Source: Calliopum simillimum
Lineage: Eukaryota; Arthropoda; Insecta; Diptera; Lauxaniidae
DNA length: 64,000 nt
Reading direction: 5' to 3'
NCBI GenBank assembly: GCA_951812925.1
Contig: OX638371.1
Span: forward strand, 38,848,101 to 38,912,100
The position numbers and the translations under genes are program-made. Below, one piece after another: positions 21,121 to 31,500 of this stretch (positions within the stretch are counted from its first letter, which is position 1; the number at the start of each line of letters is the position of its first letter). The notes under the pieces were generated by a model. It did no database searches. It was not told the DNA's origin and saw only the letters and a list, made by a program, of their open reading frames with translations.

Positions 21121-21569
21121 TTAAAGTTAAAGTTAAAGTTCAAATGATTTATTGAGACAAAACGTACTTAAACAATTAACTCATATATACAAATATGGAA
21201 CAATAACAATAAATGATATATTCAGGGCTGTAAAAGGTATGGCCTTCGATAAAATTATATGAAACATGCTACGATGCAAAAATTAAATATATTAGCAAAA
21301 TGCAAATTGATTGCAGGAATTAAGATTTAAAATTAAGCTCTTGCTCCCGGAGCTTATAAAAAGTTACTTAAAATTAATGAAGAAAACATTTTAAACTTAA
21401 AACTAATAACACAAAATCGAGCTTATTTTTTAAGTAATAGATCATCTAAAACTTAGCTCGAGAAAATTGCTAGAAACAGTTACTCATTCAAATTTCTTTT
21501 CACAAAAATGAAGAAAAAGTTACCAATGACATATAATTTAATCTCAATGTGATGAAAAATTCATGAACG

Positions 21570-24518
21570 TTAACCGCGGTTATTACTAGTAAGTACCTTT
21601 TGGTAAAAAGTTGGAACCAGAGGTGAGGTAGGAGAACCTGCCAACACCTCATCTAGAGAAATAGAGTTGATACTTAGTGGTGATAAGTAATATTGATTAT
21701 CCCAAGGCGAATTACTTAAAGAGTCAACAATATTTTTAATTAAATCATTATCTACAAAGCACAAGTTAGAAGTAATTTTTTTCATTAAAGTAAGAGAATA
21801 TCTCATTAATGGTTCTATTCTTGACTTGTTATAGATAAAAGCATTAGAATATTTCTTATTAATACTTTGGTAGTTTTTATTAATGCATTGTCTCAGCAAG
21901 TTTCTTTCAAAAATCTCTAACTCTTTAGCTACAGTAGGAGAAATAGAAAACCAGCAAGGGAAAGCATAAGTAATAATCGGTCTTATTAAGGTTTTATAAA
22001 AAAGAAGCTTTGTGTCAACTGAAAGGCTATTTTTCCTAAGATAGTGGTATAAGGGACAGGCAGCTCTCTTGGCTTTACCTAAGGCTAATCTCGCATGTGA
22101 GTTAAACTTAAATAGACAGTTAAAATTTACACCAAGGTATTTAATGTGCTGATTAAAAGGAATTCTAGCTCCATCAATTTCAAGAATCAACGATTTGCTG
22201 GCCTTCGCAATTCCAGAAGGACCTTTACCAGCAGCATTCCTAAAGCAAATGCATTCTGTTTTCGAAAAATTAATCTTAATGCCCCAAGTCTTATAAAATT
22301 TATGGATATCTTGAATATGTAAACTAACTTTTGATAAGGCTTCTACGGGGTTTCTACTATGTGCATAAACAAAAGTATCATCAGCATATAATAGTGCAGT
22401 AGAACCATTAGGATGCATGTGTGGAAAATCGCTCATAAAAATATTGAATAGTAGAGGGCCTAAGATTGAACCTTGGGGAACTCCACGACCTATTTGTTTA
22501 AGTTCTGATTGAGCTTGCTGAATTTGAGTGAAAAAAAAACGGTTTGATAAAAAGCTATCGATGATTTTAAAAATAAGCGGTGGAAAATTGTTTTGAATTA
22601 ATTTGAAAAGGAGACCATTCCACCACACACTGTCAAAAGCTTTTTCAACATCAATAGAACATCCGATTGTACAATTTTTGTCTCTAAGTTTAGAAGTAAC
22701 ATCGCTATGAATTTTCAGAAGTGCGTGCATCGTTGAGTGACCCTTTTTAAAACCAAATTGAAAATCAGAAATACAACTGATGCCATTGCTGGAAAATTCC
22801 TCTATTTTGAAATAAATTATCCTTTCAAGAATTTTTCCAACATTTGACAACAGAGAGATTGGTCTAAAGTTCGAAATATCAATCAAACCTCTTTTCTTTG
22901 GAATAGGAAGTAGTTTAGCTATTTTCCAGCTTAAAGGAAAATAACCATTATTTAAACAATTATTAAAAATAATTGTTAAGAAGTTTATGGCTTCTTCAGG
23001 AAGCCTTTTAAGAAAAAAATTAGAAAGCCCATCAGGACCAGAGGATTTTTTTGTGTTCAAATTTTTAAAAATATTTTTGACCATTTCAGTAGAAGTAAAG
23101 AACTCCGGGTAGTTCGGGGAAAGTGCAGAATTATCCGCATCAAAGTTAAACGCTCTAGGCGGAAGATTATTTCTAGAAAGGTTAACACAGTTTTCAATAT
23201 TAAAAACAAGATTGTTATCATAGCTAGGAGCAGAATATTGAAAAGTACTTTCAAAAAAATTGCAGAAGGACAAAGCAATGCTATTGTCATCAGAAATAAT
23301 TAAGTTGTTTAGTCTGACCTTGGAACAAGAGGAAGATTTATTTGTACCGATAAGTTTAAATATTTCTTTAAACGCAAACGGACCCGGCTTAACATTTGAG
23401 AGTTTTTCATTCAATTTATCATCAAGCCAGATTGAGACCTTTTCTTTAATAATAATTTTCAGAAGAGATAGTCTTCCAGAAAGTTCTTTATAAGCCGCAT
23501 TAACTCTATTAAAAGTTGCATGAAAAATTTGCTTAAGTCTCTTTTGCCAAATATGTTTAATTTTATAAAGATCCAAAATATTATCAGGCAAGTTCTTGTA
23601 TTTCTTATTAGAAGGTGTAAACAGAGCAGAGTGATCATGTAGTTTTCTGTTAACAACTGTGTTGAAATTCGAAATGTGATCATCAATTTCAATGTTTGAA
23701 AAATTACTAGAAGCAGAAGGAAAACAGTGGGATAATTCCTCGGCAACCTCTTCCCTAAACCTTACCCAATTAGTTCTTTTAAACGACCTTAAGTAAATAG
23801 GTTCATTCAGTATTATTTCTGATTCATTCAAATTTATGCTGAGAACTAGTGCATAGTGATCCGAGAAAGAAGGTAAAGTAAATATACTGTAATTAATATT
23901 GACAGGATCAATTAAAAAATTAGAAATTAAAAAATGATCTAAAAAAGATGCACCATTAGGGTAAGTAGGAGTGCTGGAAGTAAGTCGCACAAAGTTGTTG
24001 TCAGGTCCTGAAAGCCAGTTTTCAAAACTTCGACCGTTTACATTAATATTAATATCTCCCCAACTTGGATTTTTTGAATTAAAATCTCCACCTATAATTG
24101 ATCCGTCAAAATTTTCTGCTATTGAATGAATTTTGTTCAGCTCTGAGAAGATTAAATTGTTACTAGAATTAGAGGGAATATAAATTGACCCAAGTAGGAA
24201 ATTTTTTATAACATTATTATACTTTAGTTTGAAAGAAATTAAGAGGCAAGGAAAAATCATTGATGGGGTCCCAATTAATTCATATTTAATTCTATTCCTT
24301 ATTACAATGGCCACACCTTGTGCTTTATCATTTCTAATTACTGAAAAATTATCGAGATGAACTTTATGATAAGCTTTTAAATGGGTTTCTTGAAGAAATG
24401 CTGCAAAAATTTGATGGTGGTTAAGTAATCGAATTAGTTCAAGTCTCCTGCTATCATGTATTAAAGAGGAGACGTTTAAAGAAATAAAATGTTTATCCAT
24501 CGAAAGCACAAGGCGCAT
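21570..24518 (-). CDS. LINE ORF2: AP endonuclease plus reverse transcriptase
   Basis: 982 residues. The N-terminal exonuclease/endonuclease/phosphatase domain has LNVSSL, FLQETHLK, GGDFNSKN and a terminal SDHYAL. The reverse transcriptase has FRPISLLSNVGKILE, SIDVEKAFDSVWW, GVPQGSILGPLLF and the catalytic YADDTFVY (about residues 500-740). A C-terminal domain of about 230 residues follows; no RNase H was seen, arguing against the I clade. It starts at 24518, or at the Met at 24500 just before the endonuclease, and overlaps ORF1 by 26 nt. Frame fully open, suggesting recent activity. Confidence 0.93.
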   Translation of the reverse strand: MRLVLSMDKHFISLNVSSLIHDSRRLELIRLLNHHQIFAAFLQETHLKAYHKVHLDNFSVIRNDKAQGVAIVIRNRIKYELIGTPSMIFPCLLISFKLKYNNVIKNFLLGSIYIPSNSSNNLIFSELNKIHSIAENFDGSIIGGDFNSKNPSWGDININVNGRSFENWLSGPDNNFVRLTSSTPTYPNGASFLDHFLISNFLIDPVNINYSIFTLPSFSDHYALVLSINLNESEIILNEPIYLRSFKRTNWVRFREEVAEELSHCFPSASSNFSNIEIDDHISNFNTVVNRKLHDHSALFTPSNKKYKNLPDNILDLYKIKHIWQKRLKQIFHATFNRVNAAYKELSGRLSLLKIIIKEKVSIWLDDKLNEKLSNVKPGPFAFKEIFKLIGTNKSSSCSKVRLNNLIISDDNSIALSFCNFFESTFQYSAPSYDNNLVFNIENCVNLSRNNLPPRAFNFDADNSALSPNYPEFFTSTEMVKNIFKNLNTKKSSGPDGLSNFFLKRLPEEAINFLTIIFNNCLNNGYFPLSWKIAKLLPIPKKRGLIDISNFRPISLLSNVGKILERIIYFKIEEFSSNGISCISDFQFGFKKGHSTMHALLKIHSDVTSKLRDKNCTIGCSIDVEKAFDSVWWNGLLFKLIQNNFPPLIFKIIDSFLSNRFFFTQIQQAQSELKQIGRGVPQGSILGPLLFNIFMSDFPHMHPNGSTALLYADDTFVYAHSRNPVEALSKVSLHIQDIHKFYKTWGIKINFSKTECICFRNAAGKGPSGIAKASKSLILEIDGARIPFNQHIKYLGVNFNCLFKFNSHARLALGKAKRAACPLYHYLRKNSLSVDTKLLFYKTLIRPIITYAFPCWFSISPTVAKELEIFERNLLRQCINKNYQSINKKYSNAFIYNKSRIEPLMRYSLTLMKKITSNLCFVDNDLIKNIVDSLSNSPWDNQYYLSPLSINSISLDEVLAGSPTSPLVPTFYQKVLTSNNRG

Positions 24519-25809
24519 TAATGATCAATTGATCCAGCAGTTGCAAATATTCCATTCTTTTTTGTTCAATTGATGAGCTATTATTTAATTTACTCATGAA
24601 AAGTTTTACTTTTTGGACTAAAGAGGATACATCCACACCAAAAAGTGACTTTGAAAGATTAAAAAAATCTCCGAAAATTCCTTTATCAGCAGCTACAAAG
24701 GAGGAAAGAGCTTTATTTGCTTGGATATCAGATGTTCCAAATTTTACTTTATCAGCAAAAGAAACTTGAGGGGTTGTTAGGCTTGTATTTGCCAAGTTAA
24801 CCATCCGTTGAGAATAGTTTCTTTTTTCTCTACTTTGAGCTAAAACTTCTCTCCTTCTTTGCAGATAAAGTTTATATTTAGGACAACCAAGAAAACTTGC
24901 AGGGTGACCAAATTTTTCACAGTTTACACAAAAGGCTTCAGATCCATCCTTTTTTTCAACTTTACAATCACCTGGGCCATGTGCTTCACAGCATTTCACA
25001 CAACGGTAACGTCTAGCACAATTTTTTGCAACGTGCCCAAATGATTGGCAGCGCTTGCACTGAACCGGGTTTTTGTTCTTTTTTGGTTTTTCCCACACTA
25101 CACATGAATTAAATAAATATTTAATTTTTATTAAATCCTCGGGTAGTTTTCCCGGAAGAAGTTTGACCAGAAAAAGATTACTTATCCGATTTTCCCTTTT
25201 ACCCCAATCAGAAAGAAAAATAGTCACGGCTTCAACTAAATTTGGTTTTATAAAATCTATTTCGTTTTTTACTTCCTCTACTGTAAAATCAGAGGTAAGA
25301 CCTCTAAGAATTACCGAGGTTGTTTTACATTCTTTGGGAGTGTAAGAGTGAGCTTCAATCCCATCCAAATTTTTAAGAGTATCCAGTAACTCTGAATGAA
25401 CATTAACATCATTAACGAACAGCTTAGATTTAGATTTGTTAATGTTAACAATTTTAAAAATTAGAAGGGGATTTGACTTTTTGAGGCCCTCAGTTAGATT
25501 TTTAATATTAATCTTATACAAAATTATAGGTGGACAGAATTTCACACCTTTAAATTCACGAGCATTGGTAACGTTTTCTTTTACAGAATTATCATTAATG
25601 CAATTGTTAGATTTAATATCAATATTATTTTTAGACAAAAAAATGTCACTTAAAATTTGATACCTATTGCCATTCAGAACTTCAGGTCTCGATTCTTTTG
25701 ACGCCTTGTGTGCTTCACTCATCGTTTTCCTTTTCTTGTTTGCAACAACTTGAAAATCTTCTTCCATAAACATTTCAGAAGTTTCTGCACCAGGGCTTCC
25801 CATCTCCAT
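24493..25809 (-). CDS. LINE ORF1: Gag-like nucleic-acid-binding protein
   Basis: 438 residues. A central RRM-like/PRE_C2HC region precedes three closely spaced zinc knuckles: CKRCQSFGHVAKNC, CVKCCEAHGPGDC and CVNCEKFGHPASFLGC, the arrangement typical of Jockey-clade Gags. Such proteins bind the element RNA and carry it into the nucleus. It overlaps ORF2 by 26 nt, so ORF2 is probably made by reinitiation or termination-coupled translation. Confidence 0.9.
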   Translation of the reverse strand: MEMGSPGAETSEMFMEEDFQVVANKKRKTMSEAHKASKESRPEVLNGNRYQILSDIFLSKNNIDIKSNNCINDNSVKENVTNAREFKGVKFCPPIILYKINIKNLTEGLKKSNPLLIFKIVNINKSKSKLFVNDVNVHSELLDTLKNLDGIEAHSYTPKECKTTSVILRGLTSDFTVEEVKNEIDFIKPNLVEAVTIFLSDWGKRENRISNLFLVKLLPGKLPEDLIKIKYLFNSCVVWEKPKKNKNPVQCKRCQSFGHVAKNCARRYRCVKCCEAHGPGDCKVEKKDGSEAFCVNCEKFGHPASFLGCPKYKLYLQRRREVLAQSREKRNYSQRMVNLANTSLTTPQVSFADKVKFGTSDIQANKALSSFVAADKGIFGDFFNLSKSLFGVDVSSLVQKVKLFMSKLNNSSSIEQKRMEYLQLLDQLIINAPCAFDG

Positions 25810-25998
25810 TTAAAATAAATTGACACTAGCGACTAGTGTAATTTTTATTTCATAACATTTTTTTTTTCTTCACTACCCAGCAGTTCTGAAGGAGACAATT
25901 GGCCCAATATCACTAGAGAAGTAGCTAGCGATATACGCACTAGTTCCTTTATTGACCCAAGGTAATGCAAGAAGTAGTCGGTTCAAAAACAAAATATT

Positions 25999-26390
25999 CA
26001 GTCCTGTTCCGTTATCCACGTGGTTTCAATAACTTTTCACTTAGGAGGCTTTTTGATGAAAATGGTGAGTCACACGATAAAAAGTACATATTACAATAGA
26101 ATCTTTTTTTGTGGAGAATTACATGTTCCACAAATAACATTGATTTATATTCACGAAAAAGTAACTGTTTCGGAAATATTCGATAGAGTCGAATTTTTTT
26201 ACTTTTTGTGTTTTTTTTTTTAAATATTTTGTAAACGGTTACTTTTTCGTTAATGCAAATCAATGTTATTTGTAGAACCTGTAATTCCTCACAAAAAAGA
26301 TTCTAATACTTTTTATCGTGGGACTCACCATTTTCATCAAAAAGCCACCTTTATGAAAATTAAAAACACACGGACTACGGAATAGGCCTG
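25999..26390. mobile_element. Long-hairpin MITE, family A copy 1
   Basis: About 392 bp, an imperfect near-full-length palindrome. Ends are CAGTCCTGTTCCG and, on the other strand, CAGGCCTATTCCG. Arms carry TTTTTGATGAAAATGGTGAG and other blocks in inverted orientation, with the turn near 26215. No coding capacity. Second copy at 26860-27264. Target duplication unclear. Confidence 0.75.
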
Positions 26391-26859
26391 ATTAAAACAA
26401 TTTGAACTTATAAATCAGCTGTTTATTTACACACTTTTACACAATCTGGTCTATGGGGCGCTCATTCAGTTTGCGGAAAAGCACGAAATGCGGAATTTTC
26501 CGCGGTTTGAATGAGTACCTAATATTTATTTGTACTATAATTCAATTATTAATTCTATCATGCGTACCGTTTTTCGACCTGTTTTCGAAAAGTAGTCGAT
26601 AAGTCTATTTATAATTTAAATTTTTTCTTCCTTGGAGTGGCTAGGCGTGGTATGTATTGACGAATTACTTTAATTACTTTATCAAATGGCACCTTTGATA
26701 GAAGCCAAAGGCGTAGCCAAGTATGGTCAGAAGCAGCTGCAGAATAAGATTAAAATTTGGGTACGTAAAAAAAAATATTAAGGAATAAGACCTTCCCCCA
26801 CACTAGCTTTTATCATGGCTACGCTCTTGATAAAAGCCCTACGATAAATTTGATACAAT
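26391..26859. other. Unassigned AT-rich spacer between hairpin elements
   Basis: No ORF, RNA gene or clear repeat. Short inverted pieces around AAAGGCGTAGCCA and TGGCTACGCTC are present. Confidence 0.35.
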
Positions 26860-27264
26860 CAAGCCTGTTCCGTAATACCACTTGACACGTGATTTGTTTG
26901 TAGCTAGTCAATTACTTTTCATTGAGGAGAGTTTTTGATGAAAATGGTGAGTCACTCGACAAAAAGTATTATAATCTTTTTTGCGGAGAATTAAGGCTTT
27001 ACAAATAATATTTCTTTGCATTAATGAAAAAGTAACCGTGTAGGAAATATTCTTAAAAAAAACTTCAAAAAGTCGAAAAATTCGAGCTTATCGAATATTT
27101 CCGAAACAGTTACTTTTTCGTAAATACTAATCAATATTACTTGTTGAGCATGTAATTTTCCACAAAAAAGATTCTAATACTTTTTATCGTGTGGCTTACC
27201 GTTTTCATCAAAAAGCCTTCTAAATGAAAAGTAACTGAAACCACGGTGATTACGGAACAGGGCT
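26860..27264. mobile_element. Long-hairpin MITE, family A copy 2
   Basis: About 405 bp, same family as 25999-26390. Ends are CAAGCCTGTTCCGTAAT and, from the right, CAGCCCTGTTCCGTAAT. Arms share GATGAAAATGGTGAGTCAC, ATCTTTTTTG and GAAAAAGTAAC blocks with copy 1. Confidence 0.75.
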
Positions 27265-27448
27265 GAATAATTAAAACGTGAACTCAGCTATTAAACGTGC
27301 CACTTTGCTGGCTGATTGTTGTGATTTTGTTGTTTTCTCTAAAACTTTAAAAAGGTGCTATAACCTTTTATAATTGAATCATGCGATAAACAAGAATTTT
27401 TTAAATCGTTGGAAATAAGACAAGTTCATAATCTTGAATTTATTATGG

Positions 27449-28016
27449 TAAGAGATCCGGCAGTAAAAAAACGTATCGATCGAGTTTTTAGTTAAAATCT
27501 AGTTTTTACATATATTTATGAATAGGGGAACATATTTTTGGCGGTTTGCCTATCAAAATGTGGCCGCAAGTATTATCAAATTGCGATAACTTATGAACAG
27601 TGAGTCGCACGAGAAAAAGTGCCCAGATCTTTTTTATGGAGAGTCATATGCTCTACAAGTAATTTTCATTATACGTAAAAAAATTTACCGTTTAGGAGTT
27701 ATTTATTAAAAACCGATTTTTTTTACGTTTATTGTTTATTGCGTAAAAAAATCGGTTTTTAATAAATAATTCTGAAACGGTACATTTTTTGCATATAATG
27801 AAAATTATATGTAGAGCATAGGACTCTTCATAAAAAAGATTTTGACACTTTTCCCCGTGAGACTCACGGTTCATAAGTTAGCACAATTTGATAATACTCG
27901 CGTCCACATTTTGAGAGGCAACCCAGCAAAAATATACTCCCCCATTCCTAAATATATGTAAAAATTAGGTTTTAACTAAAATCTCGATCGATACGTTTTT
28001 TTACTGCCGGATCTTA
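27449..28016. mobile_element. Long-hairpin MITE, family B
   Basis: 568-bp almost complete palindrome folding near 27735. Terminal inverted repeat of over 30 bp beginning TAAGAGATCCGGCAG on the left and TAAGATCCGGCAG on the right, followed by GTAAAAAAACGTATCGATCG on both arms. It lies immediately downstream of the SREBP stop codon (209 bp away). No ORF. Its internal arm sequence is related to family A although its termini are not. Confidence 0.78.
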
Positions 28017-28225
28017 GACTATTAGGTTTTTTTTTTGGCACAAGCTCACACTGATTTACGGTGCTGAAAATAATTAAATGGTTGTCCTTCTTTATATAGG
28101 TTTGAAAATAAAAACAACTTCGAGTGGTAGTTTTCAAACACTTTAAATATTTTGCCAACTTAGATATTAAAAATAAGTTAAATAATAGAAAACATATGCA
28201 AGTTTGTATGTTTACATATTTGAAT
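28017..28225 (-). other. Probable SREBP 3' UTR
   Basis: AT-rich, directly after the stop codon. No canonical AATAAA on the minus strand before the hairpin MITE; an ATTAAA-like variant is close to the stop. The mRNA may end here or inside the MITE. Confidence 0.4.
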
Positions 28226-28585
28226 TTAATTTGATACTGCAGTTCCACTGCCCAGTGATTTCATCAACTGATAGCATTCTTTAAGTTTTCGTTTGTCGCC
28301 AACTTTTTCCAAAGTTTTAGCAGCTTCGGCTAACATTCCAGCACGCTCTCCAGGAGAACAAAGTAATGCTGCGGGTAGATATTTACATGCTACGTACATA
28401 GCAGCTGCTCGTTCACGTTCACCTCCTTCAAAATTTTGGTTTTTGTCTTTTCCACCACAAATGATTGAGGAGCGTGAGTGTCTATATCGTAAACTTCTAT
28501 CCAACAATTGTTGTGTTGGACCGGGTGAAGCGCCTGCCATTAATCGGCAAACCGCCTCATACAAATATATTCGTGATTGACCATT
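28226..28585 (-). CDS. SREBP: SREBP exon 9 (C-terminus)
   Basis: Acceptor ATAATTACAG at 28586-28595. Residues 1064-1182, phase 0, ending SGTAVSN and stop at 28226-28228. Part of the helical C-terminal regulatory domain. Confidence 0.92.
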   Translation of the reverse strand, partial: NGQSRIYLYEAVCRLMAGASPGPTQQLLDRSLRYRHSRSSIICGGKDKNQNFEGGERERAAAMYVACKYLPAALLCSPGERAGMLAEAAKTLEKVGDKRKLKECYQLMKSLGSGTAVSN

Positions 28586-31500
28586 CTGTAATTATAAGTT
28601 TATATAAATTTTATTTATTGCAATTTTAGGTATAGCTTACAGGAATATCTTCAACGATGTTTCTCAAAGAATTTAAATCTTTTTGAAATTTCTCCAAAGT
28701 ATCTCCAGTTACTTGATAAAAACCATCATCTTCCATAGACATATATTCTAACTCCCATATATTGGTTCTCGTCTCCAAAATCCAATCGCATGTTAGTAGT
28801 TGAAACAACTGATAAAACATAAGTTAAAGTTTTCAAACAGATTCCAAATAAAGAAATACGAACAAAAAAAAGTTTTCATCTCATCCATACAAATCGATAA
28901 TTAAATTGCTAACGAAATAGAAACTCAATTCATTACCCATACACATTTTGTTATATTAATTAAATTATTCGATTGAGGAGTAATTTTTCAAAAGGGCTTA
29001 TTTCCAAAACTAAAAGTAAAAGACGGCAAAAGTAATGTCATAATATTAATTGCCTAATGTTTTGTTAGAAATTAAGAAAATTGGTTTTTGTTTTCACGAG
29101 AAGTGTATTAAATGGTATAAAATTTATGGCATTAAGATAACAAAATGATATCGCTTGTATGACATTACGTTTGCCTCGTTTTGGAAATAAGCCTTTTTGA
29201 AAAATAACTCCTCAATTCAATTAATTTACTAAGCGTTAATTAAGTAAAAAAGATCACCTTGAAATGAAAATATCTGAAAAAAATTTTCCCAGCGAAATTA
29301 AACAATGTTCGTTTGCTCACATTGTGTTTAAGCTATTAATAAGAACACTTTTCTCATGAATATGCGGAAAGTGAAATACACAAAACTTGCATTGCAGAAG
29401 TATTGTCTAAGTATTCTTCTGCACAGACAATGCGACTACAATGCACCTTTGTAATATTTCAAAACGATTACGATTTTAACACTTCTCACTTTTTACATTT
29501 TTATAAATTTAGAAAACTCACCAATTTAATGCCTTTTACATTTGTTACTCTATTTTCTGTTAAGCACTCCTGTAGATAAGCACTCGAATCGTCACATATT
29601 TTTGTAATTTTTTGTTTATCCAAATCAAAGGTTTTTCTATAAAAATTTATTACACAGTAAAAAAGTATTTAAAACTTTTTTTAAGGCAATATTTACCCAA
29701 AGATCAACATTTTTGCTTTGAGTATTGCATGCAAAGCTTTTGGCAGATTATCAGAATTAGTAGAAAGGCTCTCAGGCAAATTATTAACTACATCGAGAAG
29801 ATTTTCATCAATGCTTTCCTCGCCTAGAAGCCAATGCACAGAAATTTCCAGAACATCTGACCACCACTGAATTTTTGCATCCTTTTCATCGGCGGATAAA
29901 GTATCACGCAACAACGAAGTATACTTCAAGACATTACTTGCAATAGTTCCCATAGGAGGATTCAAGCCCGTTGAGCTATGTTTCATATTAACTTGGTTCT
30001 TCATAGATTCTGCACGACTGGCTCTATTACCAGCACCAACAAGACATTGTATAGCTTTATGGAGTAAATGTTCTCGGTAATTCTAAAAAAATACCTGCAT
30101 AAAATTCAAAACTATTTCGTCAGCGTTAAATCAAATAATACCTTTACTACAAAGGACATTGGGTCAGCAGTATTACCCAGATTTACAAACAAGGAATCAT
30201 TTGCATTAGACTCGAATTCGAAATTATGCAATATAAAATATCGATATCCATAAGGTGTGAATGCCCAATGGTAATTTTTTGCCTTTTCTCCGATGTTTGA
30301 TGTTTCTTGTTTCGCTTTGCTAACATAGTAACGTGCAAAAAATTTCAAATATTTTGGATAGCTTTGCTTGACACGTAATGCAGATGTCATATAAATTGAT
30401 ATTAATTCATTTGGGTTTAGAGCATTGGATGCAACCTCAGCCATATTAATGGCATACAGAGACATCATAAGGCCATGTGCATTATTTTTATTACTAACCA
30501 AGTGAAGTTGGTTCAAACGATTAAAAATTAGGGCCAATTCTCGAGCTGAAGCCAATGCTTCCTTCCTTTGTTCATTGGAACAGAAAAATCCTCCTGCTTT
30601 GCGAGAAAGAAATCGTCCAATCCATAGCCTATGGAAAAACAAACGCACAAATTGCCAGCTTGTTAAAGTAAAGGATTCAAAACGAGTTGCTGGTAAAGTT
30701 ATCCCAAATATTTGAAGGCATATTAAATACTCTAAGTATGCATTTTTTGTATTTCCCTATATGATATAAAAAAGGAAAGAAACAAAGTCAAAAATACTGC
30801 ATAACCAAGTAAAGAAATATGTAATTATATAATGCACCTTAGAAAATTCCTGTTCCGCAATATTCTTATGCTTCCAATAGGTTTCTGAAGCACGTGTTTC
30901 TGATCCTAATAGTGGATCGCCATAAACAAGTATTTTTGCCATACAGAAAAATATTACCAAAACGTTTAATGTCCATAATAGAAGCGCAGAACTCGCTTTT
31001 TGCCATGTCATAAAATTTTGAACGTCTAAAAATATAGATATTATATTAACAATATAAAAATAATATAAAAAGAATTTATTTATGGAACAATCAAGATGTA
31101 AGAAATCAATTTTAATATAGAGATACACAAAGAGTATTTTGAATGTTAAATTTTATTTGAAGTGCTGGAAAAGTAGTTAAGATTGCAAAAAGCACATAGA
31201 AAAGCATGTTGCCGTATGTTACCATTGGCCAGTTCCTACTATAGCCACTGAAAGTGGTTTTGCTCATTAAATTGAAAGGTATGTCTTAAGTTATAAAGTA
31301 GAGAGTGTCAAAAAAGTGAGCTGCGATTTTTTCAAGTATTTGAAGGTCATTTAGAGGTTGCTAAACATCGATTTATGGAAAATCTCGGGCTGATGCGTTT
31401 CTTACGATCTCAAATATGCTCGCAATGAGTTGTAAGATATACAAAATTTTTCGCCTTGAATCAAGGCATATAAACAAAAAATAACTGGATCTTAAAATTA

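Larger units (their letters stand above)
21122..25860 (-). mobile_element. Jockey-type non-LTR retrotransposon, near full length
   Basis: Two overlapping intact ORFs (Gag-like 24493-25809, EN-RT 21570-24518) in LINE order on the minus strand, a 3' UTR of about 450 bp, and a short terminal array of AACTTT units (three copies, 21122-21140 on the complementary strand) instead of poly-A. No target duplication could be found, so both ends are approximate; the 5' UTR may extend toward 25990. Confidence 0.88.

Noticed and set aside
28293..28580. 95-codon plus-strand open frame
   Set aside because: Antisense of SREBP exon 9.
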